A stretch of 64,000 nucleotides of DNA from Candidatus Stackebrandtia excrementipullorum (GCA_019113825.1 DXGR01000111.1:19638-83637), one strand, 5' to 3'; counted from the stretch's first letter, positions 16,940-26,287 are shown. Notes: generated from the sequence alone by a model not told the origin. A program made the numbers and translations.

Positions 16940-17454
16940 CCACGGTGGTACTCAGCCTCGGGGCCAATCTCGGCGACCGCAGGAAGGCTCTTCTGACGGC
17001 CGTTCGGTCTTTGAAACCGGACAACGTCTCCGAGGTGTACGAGACACCTCCTTGGGGAGACGACGAGCAGCCGACGTACTACAACGTCGCGTGTATCGCG
17101 ACGGCGGACAGGTCGGCGACGGAGTGGCTGGAGGTCGCCGACGCCTGTGAACGTGCCGCCGGTCGTATCCGTGACCCGGATCGTCGCTTCGGTCCTCGGG
17201 TTCTGGACGTCGACATCGTGGCCGCATGGAGCGCATCGGGTGAGCCTGTTTTTTGCACCGATCCCCGACTGACGCTCCCTCACCCCCGGGCACATCTGCG
17301 CGCATTTGTGCTGGTGCCGTGGTTGTCGATAGACGCGACGGCGGCGATACCGGGCAAAGGGCGGGTCCGAGACCTGTTGCGCGACCGGGGGCTGGCCGCG
17401 GATGCCCGCACCCTTAGGCGGGTGGGCGGGCTAGAGTCGGGACACGATGCCTGA
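16936..17454 (+). CDS. folK: 2-amino-4-hydroxy-6-hydroxymethyldihydropteridine pyrophosphokinase
   Basis: 172 residues. FolK transfers pyrophosphate from ATP to hydroxymethyl-dihydropterin, giving the substrate of FolP. Signatures: VVLSLGANLGDRRKAL at the N-terminus, YETPPWGDDEQPTYYNVAC (pterin-binding), and the metal and ATP motif DRRFGPRVLDVDIVA, then DPRLTLPHPRAHLRAFVLVP. The GTG start overlaps the folB stop, and the end overlaps the start of the DUF3180 gene by eight bases, so the genes are co-translated. Confidence 0.96.
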   Translation: MTTVVLSLGANLGDRRKALLTAVRSLKPDNVSEVYETPPWGDDEQPTYYNVACIATADRSATEWLEVADACERAAGRIRDPDRRFGPRVLDVDIVAAWSASGEPVFCTDPRLTLPHPRAHLRAFVLVPWLSIDATAAIPGKGRVRDLLRDRGLAADARTLRRVGGLESGHDA

Positions 17455-17977
17455 GCAGAACGAGCCGACCGAACCCGATGGGCCGCAGCCGTCCCTGAAG
17501 CCGACGACACTCTCGACACTGTTTGTCGCCGGATTGGCGACGGCGGCGCTCATGCTCATCCTTGCCACCCGTTATTACGAGTACTTTCCGACGATGTCCT
17601 GGTTCACGCCGGTACTGCTGATCGCAGTGGCGGTCCTGCTGGTCTACCTGGCCCGGCACACCAAATCCCGCATCGAACGAAAGCCCGGCTACGACCCGGT
17701 GGAACCGTTGCTGTTTGCACGGTTCGCCGCGCTGGCAAAGGCATGCGCCGTCGGGGGCGCCGTCATGGCGGGAGCCTATGGCGGCCTGTTGGTGTACACC
17801 ACCGCGCAACGGCGGTTGGCCGCTGCTGCAGCGGATCTACCCGTGGTCGCTTTCGGAATGGGCGTCTGCCTGGTATTGGTGGCAGCTGCGATGTGGCTGG
17901 AACATTCCTGTCGGATACCGCCCGAAGACGAGGAGTCCGACGAGCGGTCGACCGGCGACGGCGCGTCTCACGCATAG
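17447..17977 (+). CDS. DUF3180 membrane protein
   Basis: 176 residues with four membrane segments (about 24-42, 52-68, 95-115, 127-148) and an acidic C-terminal tail. The DUF3180 family almost always follows folK in actinobacteria; its function is not known to me. The ATG overlaps the folK end by eight bases, and a TAGAGT box at 17432-17437 could also give an independent message starting close to the ATG. Confidence 0.88.
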   Translation: MPEQNEPTEPDGPQPSLKPTTLSTLFVAGLATAALMLILATRYYEYFPTMSWFTPVLLIAVAVLLVYLARHTKSRIERKPGYDPVEPLLFARFAALAKACAVGGAVMAGAYGGLLVYTTAQRRLAAAAADLPVVAFGMGVCLVLVAAAMWLEHSCRIPPEDEESDERSTGDGASHA

Positions 17978-18173
17978 GCCCGAGTTCGCCGAAATCTTTC
18001 ACCTCCGGTGTGACCGGTGCGTGACGTTGTTGTGAAACCCTCACACTCAAGGGCCGCCACCGGATCGTCGGATCCACGTTAGGCCCTGACAAGCACGTGA
18101 CCCCGCTGCGAACGACCGGGCGGGAACCGCGGCGCGACCGACGATGACCGCACACGGTGAGGTGACCTCGAGC

Positions 18174-19304
18174 ATGTCCATGAACTACGCCGCCGGGTTC
18201 GACGCCGACCAAGCAGACACCGAGGACCACACCGGCCCCGACAGGCTCGGGATTCACATCCTGTGGGAAGCCCTGTTGGCCTTGGCGTTCGCGGGCGCCC
18301 TGTTCCTGCTGTACCGCGGAGAGTCGGTACTGGCGACGTCGGAGGGCCGCGATTCGGCGATCACGGCACTGGTGCCGCTTCTGTTGCTGGGAACGGCGAT
18401 GGCGGCTTCGTTCCGTGTCGGAGCCGTGAACCTTGCCGCTGGTGGCATCGCCGTTCTGGCAGCGGCCACGTTTTCCGCGAACACCGATCGAGGACTCGCG
18501 GTCGCCCTGTTGGCGGCCGTTGGGCTCGCGTTGGCCTGCGGCCTCGTATTGGCGATCCTTGTGGTCGTGTTGCAGGCCCCGGGCTGGTTGGCGTCGGCGG
18601 GAGTGGCGGCGGTGGCGTGGCTGTGGGCGTTCGAGCACGTCAACCTGGCGCAACTGTCGCCGGACCCGTTTGCTTCGCTGCCGGTGTCGACGGCGTGGAT
18701 TTGGCTCATCGCCGTTGCCGCACTGTCGATTTTCGGTGGCGTCGTGGGGGCGCTGAACGGTTGGCGAAACAGGTTCGGGGCGTGCCGGGATACGCCTGTC
18801 AATGCACACGACGTGAAGACGAAAAGCGTGACGGCCGCGGCCTTGACGGGTTCGGCGGTGTTGTCGGGCATGGCCGGTGTGTGGGTGGTGTGGACCGCTT
18901 CCGACGGGGCCGCGGTCATGACCGGGCTGGACCCGTTGTTGGTCGGTGTTTTCCCGATTGCGGCGGTCTTGCTCGGTGGGACGAGTGTTCTCGGTCGACG
19001 CGGCGGCATCCTCGGGACGGTACTGGCGTCGCTGTTGTTGATGACGCTGCTGTTGCTGCATCAGACCCGGGAGTGGGATTTTGACCCGTTGTGGACGTTG
19101 CTGGCCGCCGTCGGGGTGGGCATTGTCGTCACTCGCCTGGTGGAGGCTTTCGGTACTCCGGCCGAGCCGTCGGTCAAATCGTCGAACAGTGACATGACCA
19201 CGTTCGACATGGGCGCAGGCATGGTCCCGACACAACCGACGGTCGGGTACGACGCCGCCGACATCGACCCGTATCGACGACCTGATTTCGATGGACACCA
19301 CTGA
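18174..19304 (+). CDS. RbsC-type (BPD_transp_2) permease paralogue 1, orphan
   Basis: About 376 residues with eight or nine membrane segments. Two regions match the RbsC / branched-chain ABC permease family: ASFRVGAVNLAAGGIAVLAAA (near residue 80, compare the family's GGIDLSVGS) and LLVGVFPIAAVLLGGTSVLGRRGGILGT near the C-terminal third. An Asp- and Thr-rich cytoplasmic tail follows. I choose the ATG at 18174, which has GAGGTGA eight bases upstream; an ATG at 18144 is the alternative. The next gene is a paralogue. No ATPase or solute-binding protein is encoded nearby, so whether this pair transports anything is unknown. Confidence 0.7.
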   Translation: MSMNYAAGFDADQADTEDHTGPDRLGIHILWEALLALAFAGALFLLYRGESVLATSEGRDSAITALVPLLLLGTAMAASFRVGAVNLAAGGIAVLAAATFSANTDRGLAVALLAAVGLALACGLVLAILVVVLQAPGWLASAGVAAVAWLWAFEHVNLAQLSPDPFASLPVSTAWIWLIAVAALSIFGGVVGALNGWRNRFGACRDTPVNAHDVKTKSVTAAALTGSAVLSGMAGVWVVWTASDGAAVMTGLDPLLVGVFPIAAVLLGGTSVLGRRGGILGTVLASLLLMTLLLLHQTREWDFDPLWTLLAAVGVGIVVTRLVEAFGTPAEPSVKSSNSDMTTFDMGAGMVPTQPTVGYDAADIDPYRRPDFDGHH

Positions 19305-19383
19305 TTCGGCACGCTGTGCAACCCACCATGTTGGTGTGAGCGGGATATGTTGTGCGAGTCAGCCGTGGAAAGAGATGATCTGC

Positions 19384-20925
19384 ATGACCAACGACCCTTC
19401 AGCGTCGCAGGCGCCCGACCCGACGGCCGTCAATCCGCCGGGTGTCGAATACCCTCCACTGTTCGGACCGCCTCCACCTGGCGATACCGATGGCGCCGCC
19501 GCCCCCACACCCACGCGGTCACATCGGACCCTGGACCGTGGGTGGCCCAACCTTGTCTGGGACGGGGTGCTGCTGTTCGTGGTCTTGGCGGCCGTGGTCG
19601 TCATGGTCGCCAAGGACGGATTCTCCGGCGGTCTCGACCCCCTGCATCTCGTGAACACGGCTCCGCTCTTGATCCTCGCCATGGCGCTGGGTGCGTCGAT
19701 GCGTGTCGGGACGGTCAACCTCGCGGTCGCACATATAGCAGTGGCCGCCGTCTTTATCTATCCGCAGGTGGTTCCTTACGGAGAGGCTTTTGCCTGGCTG
19801 GCCGTTCTCGGGGCGACGGCGCTTACCGGTGTCGTCATCGCGCTCGCGGTAGTTCTACTTCGTACTCCGGCGTGGGCGGTGAGCCTGTTCATGGCCGTGG
19901 CGCTGACCATGGTGTTCCAGTTGCTGAGGTCGTCCGGCGACTACGGTGTTTCCCAGACACAGTTGATGATGACCCCGGGCTTGGCATGGGGTGTGATGGG
20001 TGTGGTGGCTCTTGCGTCTGTCGTCGGCGGTGCTGTCGCGATGGTGCCGTCTGTGAGGCGCCTCCAGCTGCGCGCGTCTCAATCGGTGGAGCAGACCGGC
20101 CGCAGCACACCCGCGACCGCGTTCACCATCATCGGGGCACTCGCCCTGTCAGGCGCCCTCGCCGGGGCTGCCGGCATTCTGAGCATGGCGCCGGGCGGCA
20201 TGTATTTCCAAGCGAACGGCCGGGAGCTCCTTTACCTGTGCATGGCGTTGGCCATCCTGCTGTTTGGTGGGACCTCGGCGCGAGGAGGCCGTGGTGGTGT
20301 CATCGGTACGTTGTGCGCCACGATCCTGTTTTACGTGACCGGATCTATTGTCGATGCCTTGATCACGGGATGGATAAGCGGTTTCGTGGCCATCTTGGGT
20401 TTCCTGTTGGTGGGAATGATCGTCAGCCGCGTTCTCGGTGGCGGACCACGTGACCGGGTCGACGATGTGAAGTCGGAACCGACGTACGACACGTCGGCGG
20501 ACGTTCCGGTTCACGAACCCGAACCGGAACCGTCGCCTCTGATGCCGCAGGAGCATGGATTCGCGCAGACCCTGCCGGACCGTTCCGCACCGCCTGCCCC
20601 GGTCGACGACGCCGCTCTGCAGCAGTACTGGCCGGTCGACCCGGCCCCCGGGCAGGTTTCGTCGCACTCGTCGACGGTCGACCCGGTCCCCGGGCCGCCG
20701 ACTGTGCCTGCCCCCTCGGTGGTGTCGCAGCAGCCGCCCCCGATCACCGAGCAGCAGCCGCCCGTTGTGCCGGACGCCGCACCCCACACCGAAGCCGAGA
20801 CCGTCGATCTCCACTCTGCGACGGCGCGGCCGATTTCGCCGGCGGCCGCCGAGTCGGCCCCGCCCGGCTTCGAGCAGATGGAACCGCCGCCGGACCCGTA
20901 CCAGTACCGGCCTCCGGCTCAATAG
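19384..20925 (+). CDS. RbsC-type (BPD_transp_2) permease paralogue 2 with long Pro/Gln tail, orphan
   Basis: 513 residues: a proline-rich cytoplasmic leader (about 60), then eight or nine membrane segments, then roughly 160 residues of Pro, Glu, Gln and Val-rich low complexity. Permease-like motifs are GASMRVGTVNLAVAHIAVAAV and LCMALAILLFGGTSARGGRGGVIGT, in the same places as in the preceding gene, so the two are paralogues and may form a heterodimer. The tail could bind a cytoplasmic partner. Starts at 19375 and 19384 are both possible behind GGAAAGAG. The open frame continues upstream into the preceding gene without a plausible start. Confidence 0.7.
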   Translation: MTNDPSASQAPDPTAVNPPGVEYPPLFGPPPPGDTDGAAAPTPTRSHRTLDRGWPNLVWDGVLLFVVLAAVVVMVAKDGFSGGLDPLHLVNTAPLLILAMALGASMRVGTVNLAVAHIAVAAVFIYPQVVPYGEAFAWLAVLGATALTGVVIALAVVLLRTPAWAVSLFMAVALTMVFQLLRSSGDYGVSQTQLMMTPGLAWGVMGVVALASVVGGAVAMVPSVRRLQLRASQSVEQTGRSTPATAFTIIGALALSGALAGAAGILSMAPGGMYFQANGRELLYLCMALAILLFGGTSARGGRGGVIGTLCATILFYVTGSIVDALITGWISGFVAILGFLLVGMIVSRVLGGGPRDRVDDVKSEPTYDTSADVPVHEPEPEPSPLMPQEHGFAQTLPDRSAPPAPVDDAALQQYWPVDPAPGQVSSHSSTVDPVPGPPTVPAPSVVSQQPPPITEQQPPVVPDAAPHTEAETVDLHSATARPISPAAAESAPPGFEQMEPPPDPYQYRPPAQ

Positions 20926-21695
20926 CAACGGGGCCGGTTCACCGGTTACGGACGACGCCGGAGCCGATCCCCGTGTAATGCACGAGTAGTACGCGGTGAC
21001 CTGCCCGAGGAAACGATGCAGGTCACCGCCTTCGCCCGGTCTTACCGCCGAGGTTGTCGCCGAAGCCGATGAGGGCGCACCGCCGTCAACGCGGTCGGGC
21101 ACCGCCGCTTCGACATGGGGCTACCGGACATCGAATGCCTCACTTCGACGGGCCCCGTCAAGGCGAGGTGCGCTGTTTCCGACACGATGGTCTTCGCAGG
21201 TCACCACTTTCGACCACAACGCCGACGTTGTGAGGGTTCTCATCGCACCAGCCAGAAGGTTTTCCTCCTCACGGCAGGCGACCATCGCGGTCTTGTCATC
21301 GCAGTGTTGCCGCCTGCCCGTCACTCGTATCGCACGAACGTCATCGACCCTTGACCGGTAACCGTCTCCCGCACCGTGTCCGCACTGGGGCGATGGAATT
21401 CGTCGACCGCGCGGAAACGTGACGTGCTCGCTCCGGCCGGCGATAACATGTCCAACATCGACATTGTCGGTTGCCTGTACCTGTTTGAGCGCCGCGTCAA
21501 CTCGCTCCTCCGTCGAACTTCAACGGCCCCCGGGCCGTGGCCGTCGCGGCGGGGACGTCCCCACCGCTGTCACAGCACCGCTGCGGGCTCGGCGGTGTTC
21601 ACCGTGACTGTTGATCAAGGTGGGATATCGGCGAACCCATACGGTTCCGCGTTTGCGCCTTTGTGGAGGCAAAATTCGGGCCGGGCACCGTGCGG
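20926..21695. other. 770-base convergent intergenic region without a convincing gene
   Basis: It lies between the end of the second permease (+) and the end of ddl (-). Open frames up to about 120 codons exist (for example 20996-21361, 21115-21354), but none has a ribosome site. In the one I tallied (21115-21354), only about 63 percent of third codon positions are G or C, far below the neighbouring genes. I see no tRNA, insertion sequence or long repeat. It may hold a decayed gene or an unrecognised RNA. Confidence 0.5.
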
Positions 21696-22667
21696 TCAGG
21701 TGGCCAGCGCCCGCCGAATCATGCCGGCCAATAGAACGCCGAGGTCGAGCCCGGCGGCTTCGACGGACATCGGGAACAGCGACGTCTCCGTCATGCCCGG
21801 CACAACATTCGCCTCCAACACCTGGGTGGCGCCCGATGCATCGACGATGAGGTCGATCCGCGAGAGGTCGCGCAATCCCAATGCCTCGTAGGCGTCGATG
21901 GCGGCCCTGGAGACGGTATCGGCGGTATCGGAATCCAATCGTGCGGGCACATGCCAAGTGGTGGCACCGGGGTTGTATCGCGCGGCGTAGTCGTAGTCAC
22001 CCGTGTTGGGCTCGATCTCCACGAAAGGGAGCGCCACCGGCCCCGTGTCGCCGTCGATGACACCGACGGCGATATCGACACCGGGTGCAAGGCGCTCGAC
22101 CAGAGCCACGTCGCCGTATGCGAAGCAGCCGACCATGGCGGCGGGAAGCTCGGTCTTCGCGTGCACCAGGTGGACGCCGAGCCCCGAGCCGCCGGCTGCC
22201 GGTTTGACGACCAGCGGTAGCCCGAGGCGTTCGGTGATGCGGTCGAGTAGAGGGCCCGCCCCGAGGTCGGAGAAGGTTTCACGTGGCAGCGCGATCCAAT
22301 CGGGTGTGGTGACACCGGCTTCGGCCAGCAGCGCCTTTGCCGCCGGTTTGTCCCAGGCGCGGCGCGCGGACGCCGCGGACGGCCCCACATACGGGACGTC
22401 GATCAAATCAAGTATCGACCGGAGGGATCCGTCCTCACCGACGGCACCGTGCAAGGCGAACACCACGGCGTCGGGCGGGTCGGCCACCAGGGCGGGAAGA
22501 AGCGAACCGTCGACGTCGCGTAGCTCCGCCGTGAGGCCGATCCTGGTGAGGGCGTCGGTGATGCGGCGCCCCGAGCGCAGCGAGACGTCCCGCTCGTAGG
22601 ACAGTCCGCCCGCCAGCACGATTACCCGGGCATCGGCCAGGGAGTCGTCGATGTCCGTGTGCGTCAT
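21696..22667 (-). CDS. ddl: D-alanine--D-alanine ligase
   Basis: 323 residues of the ATP-grasp Ddl family, which joins two D-alanines for peptidoglycan. The N-terminal domain begins ARVIVLAGGLSYERDVSLRSG (the SxERxVSLxSG motif) and holds AVVFALHGAVGEDGSLRSILDL. The ATP-binding part has LPLVVKPAAGGSGLGVHLV. The C-terminal metal and substrate part is RIDLIVDASGATQVLEANVVPGMTETSLFP. The ATG overlaps the stop of the aminotransferase in an ATGA junction, so the two are co-translated. The long open frame to 23072 is a shadow. The pairing with an aminotransferase could mean a non-standard amino acid substrate, but the motifs are those of normal Ddl. Confidence 0.93.
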   Translation of the reverse strand: MTHTDIDDSLADARVIVLAGGLSYERDVSLRSGRRITDALTRIGLTAELRDVDGSLLPALVADPPDAVVFALHGAVGEDGSLRSILDLIDVPYVGPSAASARRAWDKPAAKALLAEAGVTTPDWIALPRETFSDLGAGPLLDRITERLGLPLVVKPAAGGSGLGVHLVHAKTELPAAMVGCFAYGDVALVERLAPGVDIAVGVIDGDTGPVALPFVEIEPNTGDYDYAARYNPGATTWHVPARLDSDTADTVSRAAIDAYEALGLRDLSRIDLIVDASGATQVLEANVVPGMTETSLFPMSVEAAGLDLGVLLAGMIRRALAT

Positions 22668-23905
22668 GCGCCGAACGTCTCTCGCAGACGGACGGCCGAA
22701 TCGATGACACCGGCCAACCGTCGCACGCCCGCGTGGATACGTTCGACGCTGGGGAAGGAGAAGTTGAGCCGCATGTGACCGTGTCCCGAACCGTTGGCGT
22801 AAAACCCGGTGCCGGGGACGTAGGCGACGCGTTCGGCCAATGCCTGCGGCAACATCGCCTTCGAGTCGAGTCCGGGCGGCAGTTGCGCCCATACGAACAA
22901 TCCGCCGCCGGGACGTGTCCACGTCATCTCCGACGGCATGACGTCGGCCAGCCCGGCGAGCATTTCGTCGCGGCGTTCCTGGTAGAGCGTGCTGAACACC
23001 TTGACCTGTTGCCGCCACGGCATCGTCGTCAGGTAACGCGTCACGGCCGCCTGTGTCAACGCGGACGGACACAGGATCTGCGCCTCCGACGCGAGAACGA
23101 GTTTGTCACGCACCGCGGGCGGCGCCAGGACCCAGCCGACTCGCAGGCCGGCGGCGAACGTCTTGGAGAACGTGCCCAGGTAGACCACGCCGCCTCCGTC
23201 GCGTGCCCGCAGCGGCAGCGGCTGTCTCCCGTCAAAACTCAACATGCCGTAGGGGTCGTCCTCGACGATCAACAGACCGTGGCGTCGGCAGATGTCGAGA
23301 ACCTGTTCACGTCGCTCGTCCGAAAGGGTCACACCCGTCGGGTTCTGATAGGTGGGAACGGTGTATAGGAACTTCGGGGGCCTGTCGCAGTCGGCAAGCG
23401 CCTCCTCGAGAGCCTCCGGTATCAGCCCGTCGTCGTCCATCGCGACGTGCTTGACCCGCGTCTGTGCCGCCTGAAAGACACCGAGTGCCCCGACGTAGGT
23501 GGGCCCCTCGGCGAGCACGATGTCGCCGGGATCGAGAAACACGGTCGCCAGAAGACTCAAACCCTGTTGTGCCCCCGCTGTCACGACGACGTCGTCGGGG
23601 GACGCCCCGGAGTCGGCGTCGATGCCCGACAGCGCCATGACACCACAGATTTCCTCGCGCAGCCGAGGTTGCCCTTGCCCGGGGCAATACAGCAGTGCCT
23701 CTGGCCCCTGTTCGTGCAGAAGCCGTGTGAACATCTTGCTCAGGTCTGGCATGGACAGTGCCGACGTGTCGGGATTGCCACCGGCCAACGAGACCACTTC
23801 GGGGCGACTGGCGACGGCGAACAGTGCACGAATCTCGGACTGTGCCATCCCGTGTATGCGTGCTGCGTAGCGGTCGGTGTAATCGTCGAGCGTTGTACCG
23901 GACAC
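22664..23905 (-). CDS. PLP-dependent aminotransferase, class I/II (LysN / MocR-catalytic type)
   Basis: 413 residues of a fold-type I aminotransferase like LysN and the catalytic half of MocR regulators, with no GntR domain. Key parts: VSLAGGNPDTSALSMPD, LLYCPGQGQPRLREEI, the aromatic-stacking GPTYVGALGVFQA, TVPTYQNPTGVTLS, DDPYGML, and the PLP lysine in LGTFSKTFAAGLRVGWV. The Arg binding the substrate carboxylate is in GHMRLNFSFP near the end. The GTG at 23905 has GGGAGG upstream; the reading from 24016 is rejected. It is coupled to ddl, so it may supply or recycle an amino acid for the envelope. Confidence 0.93.
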   Translation of the reverse strand: MSGTTLDDYTDRYAARIHGMAQSEIRALFAVASRPEVVSLAGGNPDTSALSMPDLSKMFTRLLHEQGPEALLYCPGQGQPRLREEICGVMALSGIDADSGASPDDVVVTAGAQQGLSLLATVFLDPGDIVLAEGPTYVGALGVFQAAQTRVKHVAMDDDGLIPEALEEALADCDRPPKFLYTVPTYQNPTGVTLSDERREQVLDICRRHGLLIVEDDPYGMLSFDGRQPLPLRARDGGGVVYLGTFSKTFAAGLRVGWVLAPPAVRDKLVLASEAQILCPSALTQAAVTRYLTTMPWRQQVKVFSTLYQERRDEMLAGLADVMPSEMTWTRPGGGLFVWAQLPPGLDSKAMLPQALAERVAYVPGTGFYANGSGHGHMRLNFSFPSVERIHAGVRRLAGVIDSAVRLRETFGA

Positions 23906-24099
23906 GTTGACCTCCCGAAGGCAGCGATATTGGGGAACGGTGACGGTCCAGGTCAGGGTACTTGCCGGTAACGGGGAAGCACGGTTTTGTTCCCGGCATG
24001 TGGCACGGCCGCGCACACGGTTGTGTGCCTCGGCGTGTGTTGCCCGAGGCTCCCGTTACCCGGAGATGCAGGAGTTTGCTCGATGATGACAAAAAGTGA

Positions 24100-24126
24100 G
24101 AGGATCGTTACCCTTCTGCGATCCTC
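24100..24126. promoter_or_regulatory. 8-bp inverted repeat over the -35 region of the GNAT gene promoter
   Basis: GAGGATCG and CGATCCTC are perfect inverted copies separated by 11 bases. They flank and overlap the proposed -35 box TTACCC (24108-24113), which is 17 bases from the -10 box TAGGAT (24131-24136). The placement suits an operator, although it could also fold as a hairpin. Confidence 0.5.
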
Positions 24127-24143
24127 GGGCTAGGATTGCCGGC

Positions 24144-24776
24144 GTGGCGCGACAAATGGCTAGTTTGACGCTCGACACGCTTCAGGATTTGCCGCAGCAA
24201 TGCCGAAAGTGCGTGTTTTGGGAGCTGTCACCGGAATGCAGAACAAACAGGACCATGTCGGATCCGTTGCTGGACAAAGAGGCGTGGCTATCGGGAACGT
24301 TGCTTGACTGGGGAGGCTGCGGCCGCATTGTCTATGTGGACAAAATGCCGGCCGGGTATGTCACCTACGCCTCAAGCCGATATGTCCCGCGAGCCGCTCA
24401 ATTCCCCACCGGGCCCCCGTCACCGGATGCAGCCCTCCTCATGACCGTTCACGTTGCACCGCCCTATACCGGCACCGGTCTGGGCCGGTTGTTGCTGCGG
24501 GCGGCCGCCGAAGATCTGGCTCGTCGAGGGATCAAGGCGTTGGAGGTTTTCGGAGACAACCGTGACGAAGAGGGTGCCTGCGTGGCCCCGGCCGGTTTCT
24601 TCCGATCCGTCGGTTTCAAAACCGTTGCCCACGATCGGTTCTACCCACGACTGCGTCTCGACCTTCGTACGCAACCGGAGTGGGGGGAGGCCGCGGGGTC
24701 CCTGGAAGTCGAAGTGGAGCGGTGGCTCGCCTCGATCACACCGATCGACATCCGCCGCACCGTGACGATCCGTTGA
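24144..24776 (+). CDS. GNAT-family N-acetyltransferase
   Basis: 210 residues. The acetyl-CoA site is VHVAPPYTGTGLGRLLLRAAAEDLARRG, with the GxGxxG-like loop near residue 120. The N-terminal part carries a cysteine group (QQCRKCVFWELSPEC) that could bind metal. The GTG at 24144 follows the TAGGAT box at 24131-24136 by seven bases, so the message is probably leaderless; an ATG at 24156 is an alternative. Similar acetyltransferases lie near trx and par genes in other actinobacteria. The substrate is unknown. The gene converges on trxA with a shared terminator. Confidence 0.9.
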   Translation: MARQMASLTLDTLQDLPQQCRKCVFWELSPECRTNRTMSDPLLDKEAWLSGTLLDWGGCGRIVYVDKMPAGYVTYASSRYVPRAAQFPTGPPSPDAALLMTVHVAPPYTGTGLGRLLLRAAAEDLARRGIKALEVFGDNRDEEGACVAPAGFFRSVGFKTVAHDRFYPRLRLDLRTQPEWGEAAGSLEVEVERWLASITPIDIRRTVTIR

Positions 24777-24783
24777 TCGTTGA

Positions 24784-24835
24784 CCGTGACAACGGCCGCG
24801 CACCCTCGAGTGGGATGCGCGGCCGTCACGGTTTT
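24784..24835. terminator. Bidirectional terminator between the GNAT gene and trxA
   Basis: An 11-base perfect stem (ACGGCCGCGCA at 24792-24802 with TGCGCGGCCGT at 24816-24826) is extended by CCGTGA/TCACGG, and TTTT follows on the plus strand. It serves both convergent genes. Confidence 0.8.
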
Positions 24836-24838
24836 GTC

Positions 24839-25162
24839 TCAGGCGGCGGTTTCGATGAGCTTTCGGATGTCGCCCTTGGGCTTCGCGCCGATGATGCTGC
24901 CGACGGGTTCACCGTTCTTGAACAGCATCAGTGTGGGAACGCTCATGACCTGGTAATTGCGGGTCGTCTCGGGATTGGCATCCGTGTCGACCTTGACCAC
25001 CGACACCTTGTCGCCCATTTCGGCGGCCAGCTCTTCGAGAATCGGCGAGACCTTGCGGCACGGTCCGCACCATTCGGCCCAAAAGTCGACAAGCACCGCG
25101 CCCTCGGCTTTCAGCACCTCCTGGTCGAACGTCTTATCGGTGACCGGCTTGGTAGCTCCCAT
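24839..25162 (-). CDS. trxA: Thioredoxin
   Basis: 107 residues, a complete thioredoxin with the active site WCGPCRK (near residue 30), preceded by VLVDFWAE and followed by KVDTDANPET, the cis-proline in VPTLMLFKNGE and a C-terminal helix. It reduces protein disulfides in the cytoplasm and is recycled by TrxB, encoded just upstream with a 35-base gap. Both lie in the sigM-murJ block. Confidence 0.97.
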   Translation of the reverse strand: MGATKPVTDKTFDQEVLKAEGAVLVDFWAEWCGPCRKVSPILEELAAEMGDKVSVVKVDTDANPETTRNYQVMSVPTLMLFKNGEPVGSIIGAKPKGDIRKLIETAA

Positions 25163-25197
25163 GGTTAAGTCCTTGTGCTAGTTGTTTGCTTGCGCGT

Positions 25198-26127
25198 TCA
25201 GTTCTCGATGGCGGCGACGTAACGTTCGGCGTCGAGTGCCGCGGCACAACCGGTGCCGGCCGCGGTGACGGCCTGCTGGTAGGTGTGGTCGACCAGGTCG
25301 CCGGCGGCAAAGACCCCAGGCAGGCTCGTGCGCGTGCTGGGGGCGTCGACGAGGACGTAACCCTCGTCGTCGGTGTCGATCTGCTGATTGAACAGCTGGC
25401 TGCGGGGGTCGTGGCCGATGGCGACGAACACACCGGTCACATCCATATCATCGGATTCACCGGTGACGGTGTCTCGCACTCGAAGACCGGACACCTTTCC
25501 GTCACCGACGATCTCGTCGACGACGGTGTTCCACCGCACCTTGATCTTGGGGTTGGCCAAGGCGCGATCGGCCATGATCTTGCTTGCCCTGAACTCGTCA
25601 CGACGGTGAATGATCGTCACCGAATCGGCGAACTTCGTCAAAAACGTCGCCTCCTCCATCGCGGAGTCGCCACCGCCGACAACGGCGATGTGCTGCTCCT
25701 TGAAGAAGAAGCCGTCACATGTGGCGCAGGCCGAAACCCCGTGTCCGAGCAGTTCCTGCTCGCCGGGCACCGACAGCGGACGCCATGCCGAGCCGGTCGC
25801 GAGAATAACGGCGTGCGCCTTGAACACCTGGTCACCGACCCACACGGTCTTGACGTCGCCGCTCAACTCGACCTTGGTCACGTCGTCGGTGAGCAGTTCG
25901 GCACCAAACCGTTCGGACTGCTTACGCATGTTGTCCATCAGGTCGGGGCCCATGATGCCGTCGGCGAAACCGGGGAAATTTTCGACGTCGGTCGTGGTCA
26001 TCAATGCTCCACCGGATTCGGCGCCCTCAATGACCAGCGGTTTCAAGTCGGCGCGTGCGGTGTACAGCGCCGCCGTATAACCGGCGGGGCCGGACCCGAT
26101 GATGATGACGTTGCGGATGTCGCTCAC
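25198..26127 (-). CDS. trxB: Thioredoxin reductase (NADPH)
   Basis: 309 residues. FAD-binding [23 protein letters not shown] starts the protein. The redox-active disulfide is CATCDGFFF (near 135), and the NADPH site is [18 protein letters not shown]. The second FAD motif, [24 protein letters not shown], ends it. It transfers electrons from NADPH to TrxA, whose gene follows. In Streptomyces the trxBA operon is controlled by the disulfide-stress factor SigR; I did not find a clear SigR promoter here. Confidence 0.97.
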   Translation of the reverse strand: MSDIRNVIIIGSGPAGYTAALYTARADLKPLVIEGAESGGALMTTTDVENFPGFADGIMGPDLMDNMRKQSERFGAELLTDDVTKVELSGDVKTVWVGDQVFKAHAVILATGSAWRPLSVPGEQELLGHGVSACATCDGFFFKEQHIAVVGGGDSAMEEATFLTKFADSVTIIHRRDEFRASKIMADRALANPKIKVRWNTVVDEIVGDGKVSGLRVRDTVTGESDDMDVTGVFVAIGHDPRSQLFNQQIDTDDEGYVLVDAPSTRTSLPGVFAAGDLVDHTYQQAVTAAGTGCAAALDAERYVAAIEN

Positions 26128-26287
26128 CTTTTACATGCTCCTTGCGCTGACTGGTCTCTGTGCGCCTGAACCGGCATTGAAATTGCGGCCAACGCCTTCG
26201 TCAACGCCATGGTACGGAAGCGGCATTCCCGACTGAGTCACACGCCACCGTCGTTGTGAGGCGCGCCGACCGCCGACCGAAAAGCGG

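Noticed and set aside
17763..19301. 512-codon minus-strand frame opposite the first permease gene
   Set aside because: Composition is Arg/His/Gln-rich as expected for antisense of a hydrophobic protein; no ribosome site.
20996..21361. Possible 121-residue protein in the convergent gap
   Set aside because: No ribosome site, Ser/Arg-rich and without any recognisable pattern.
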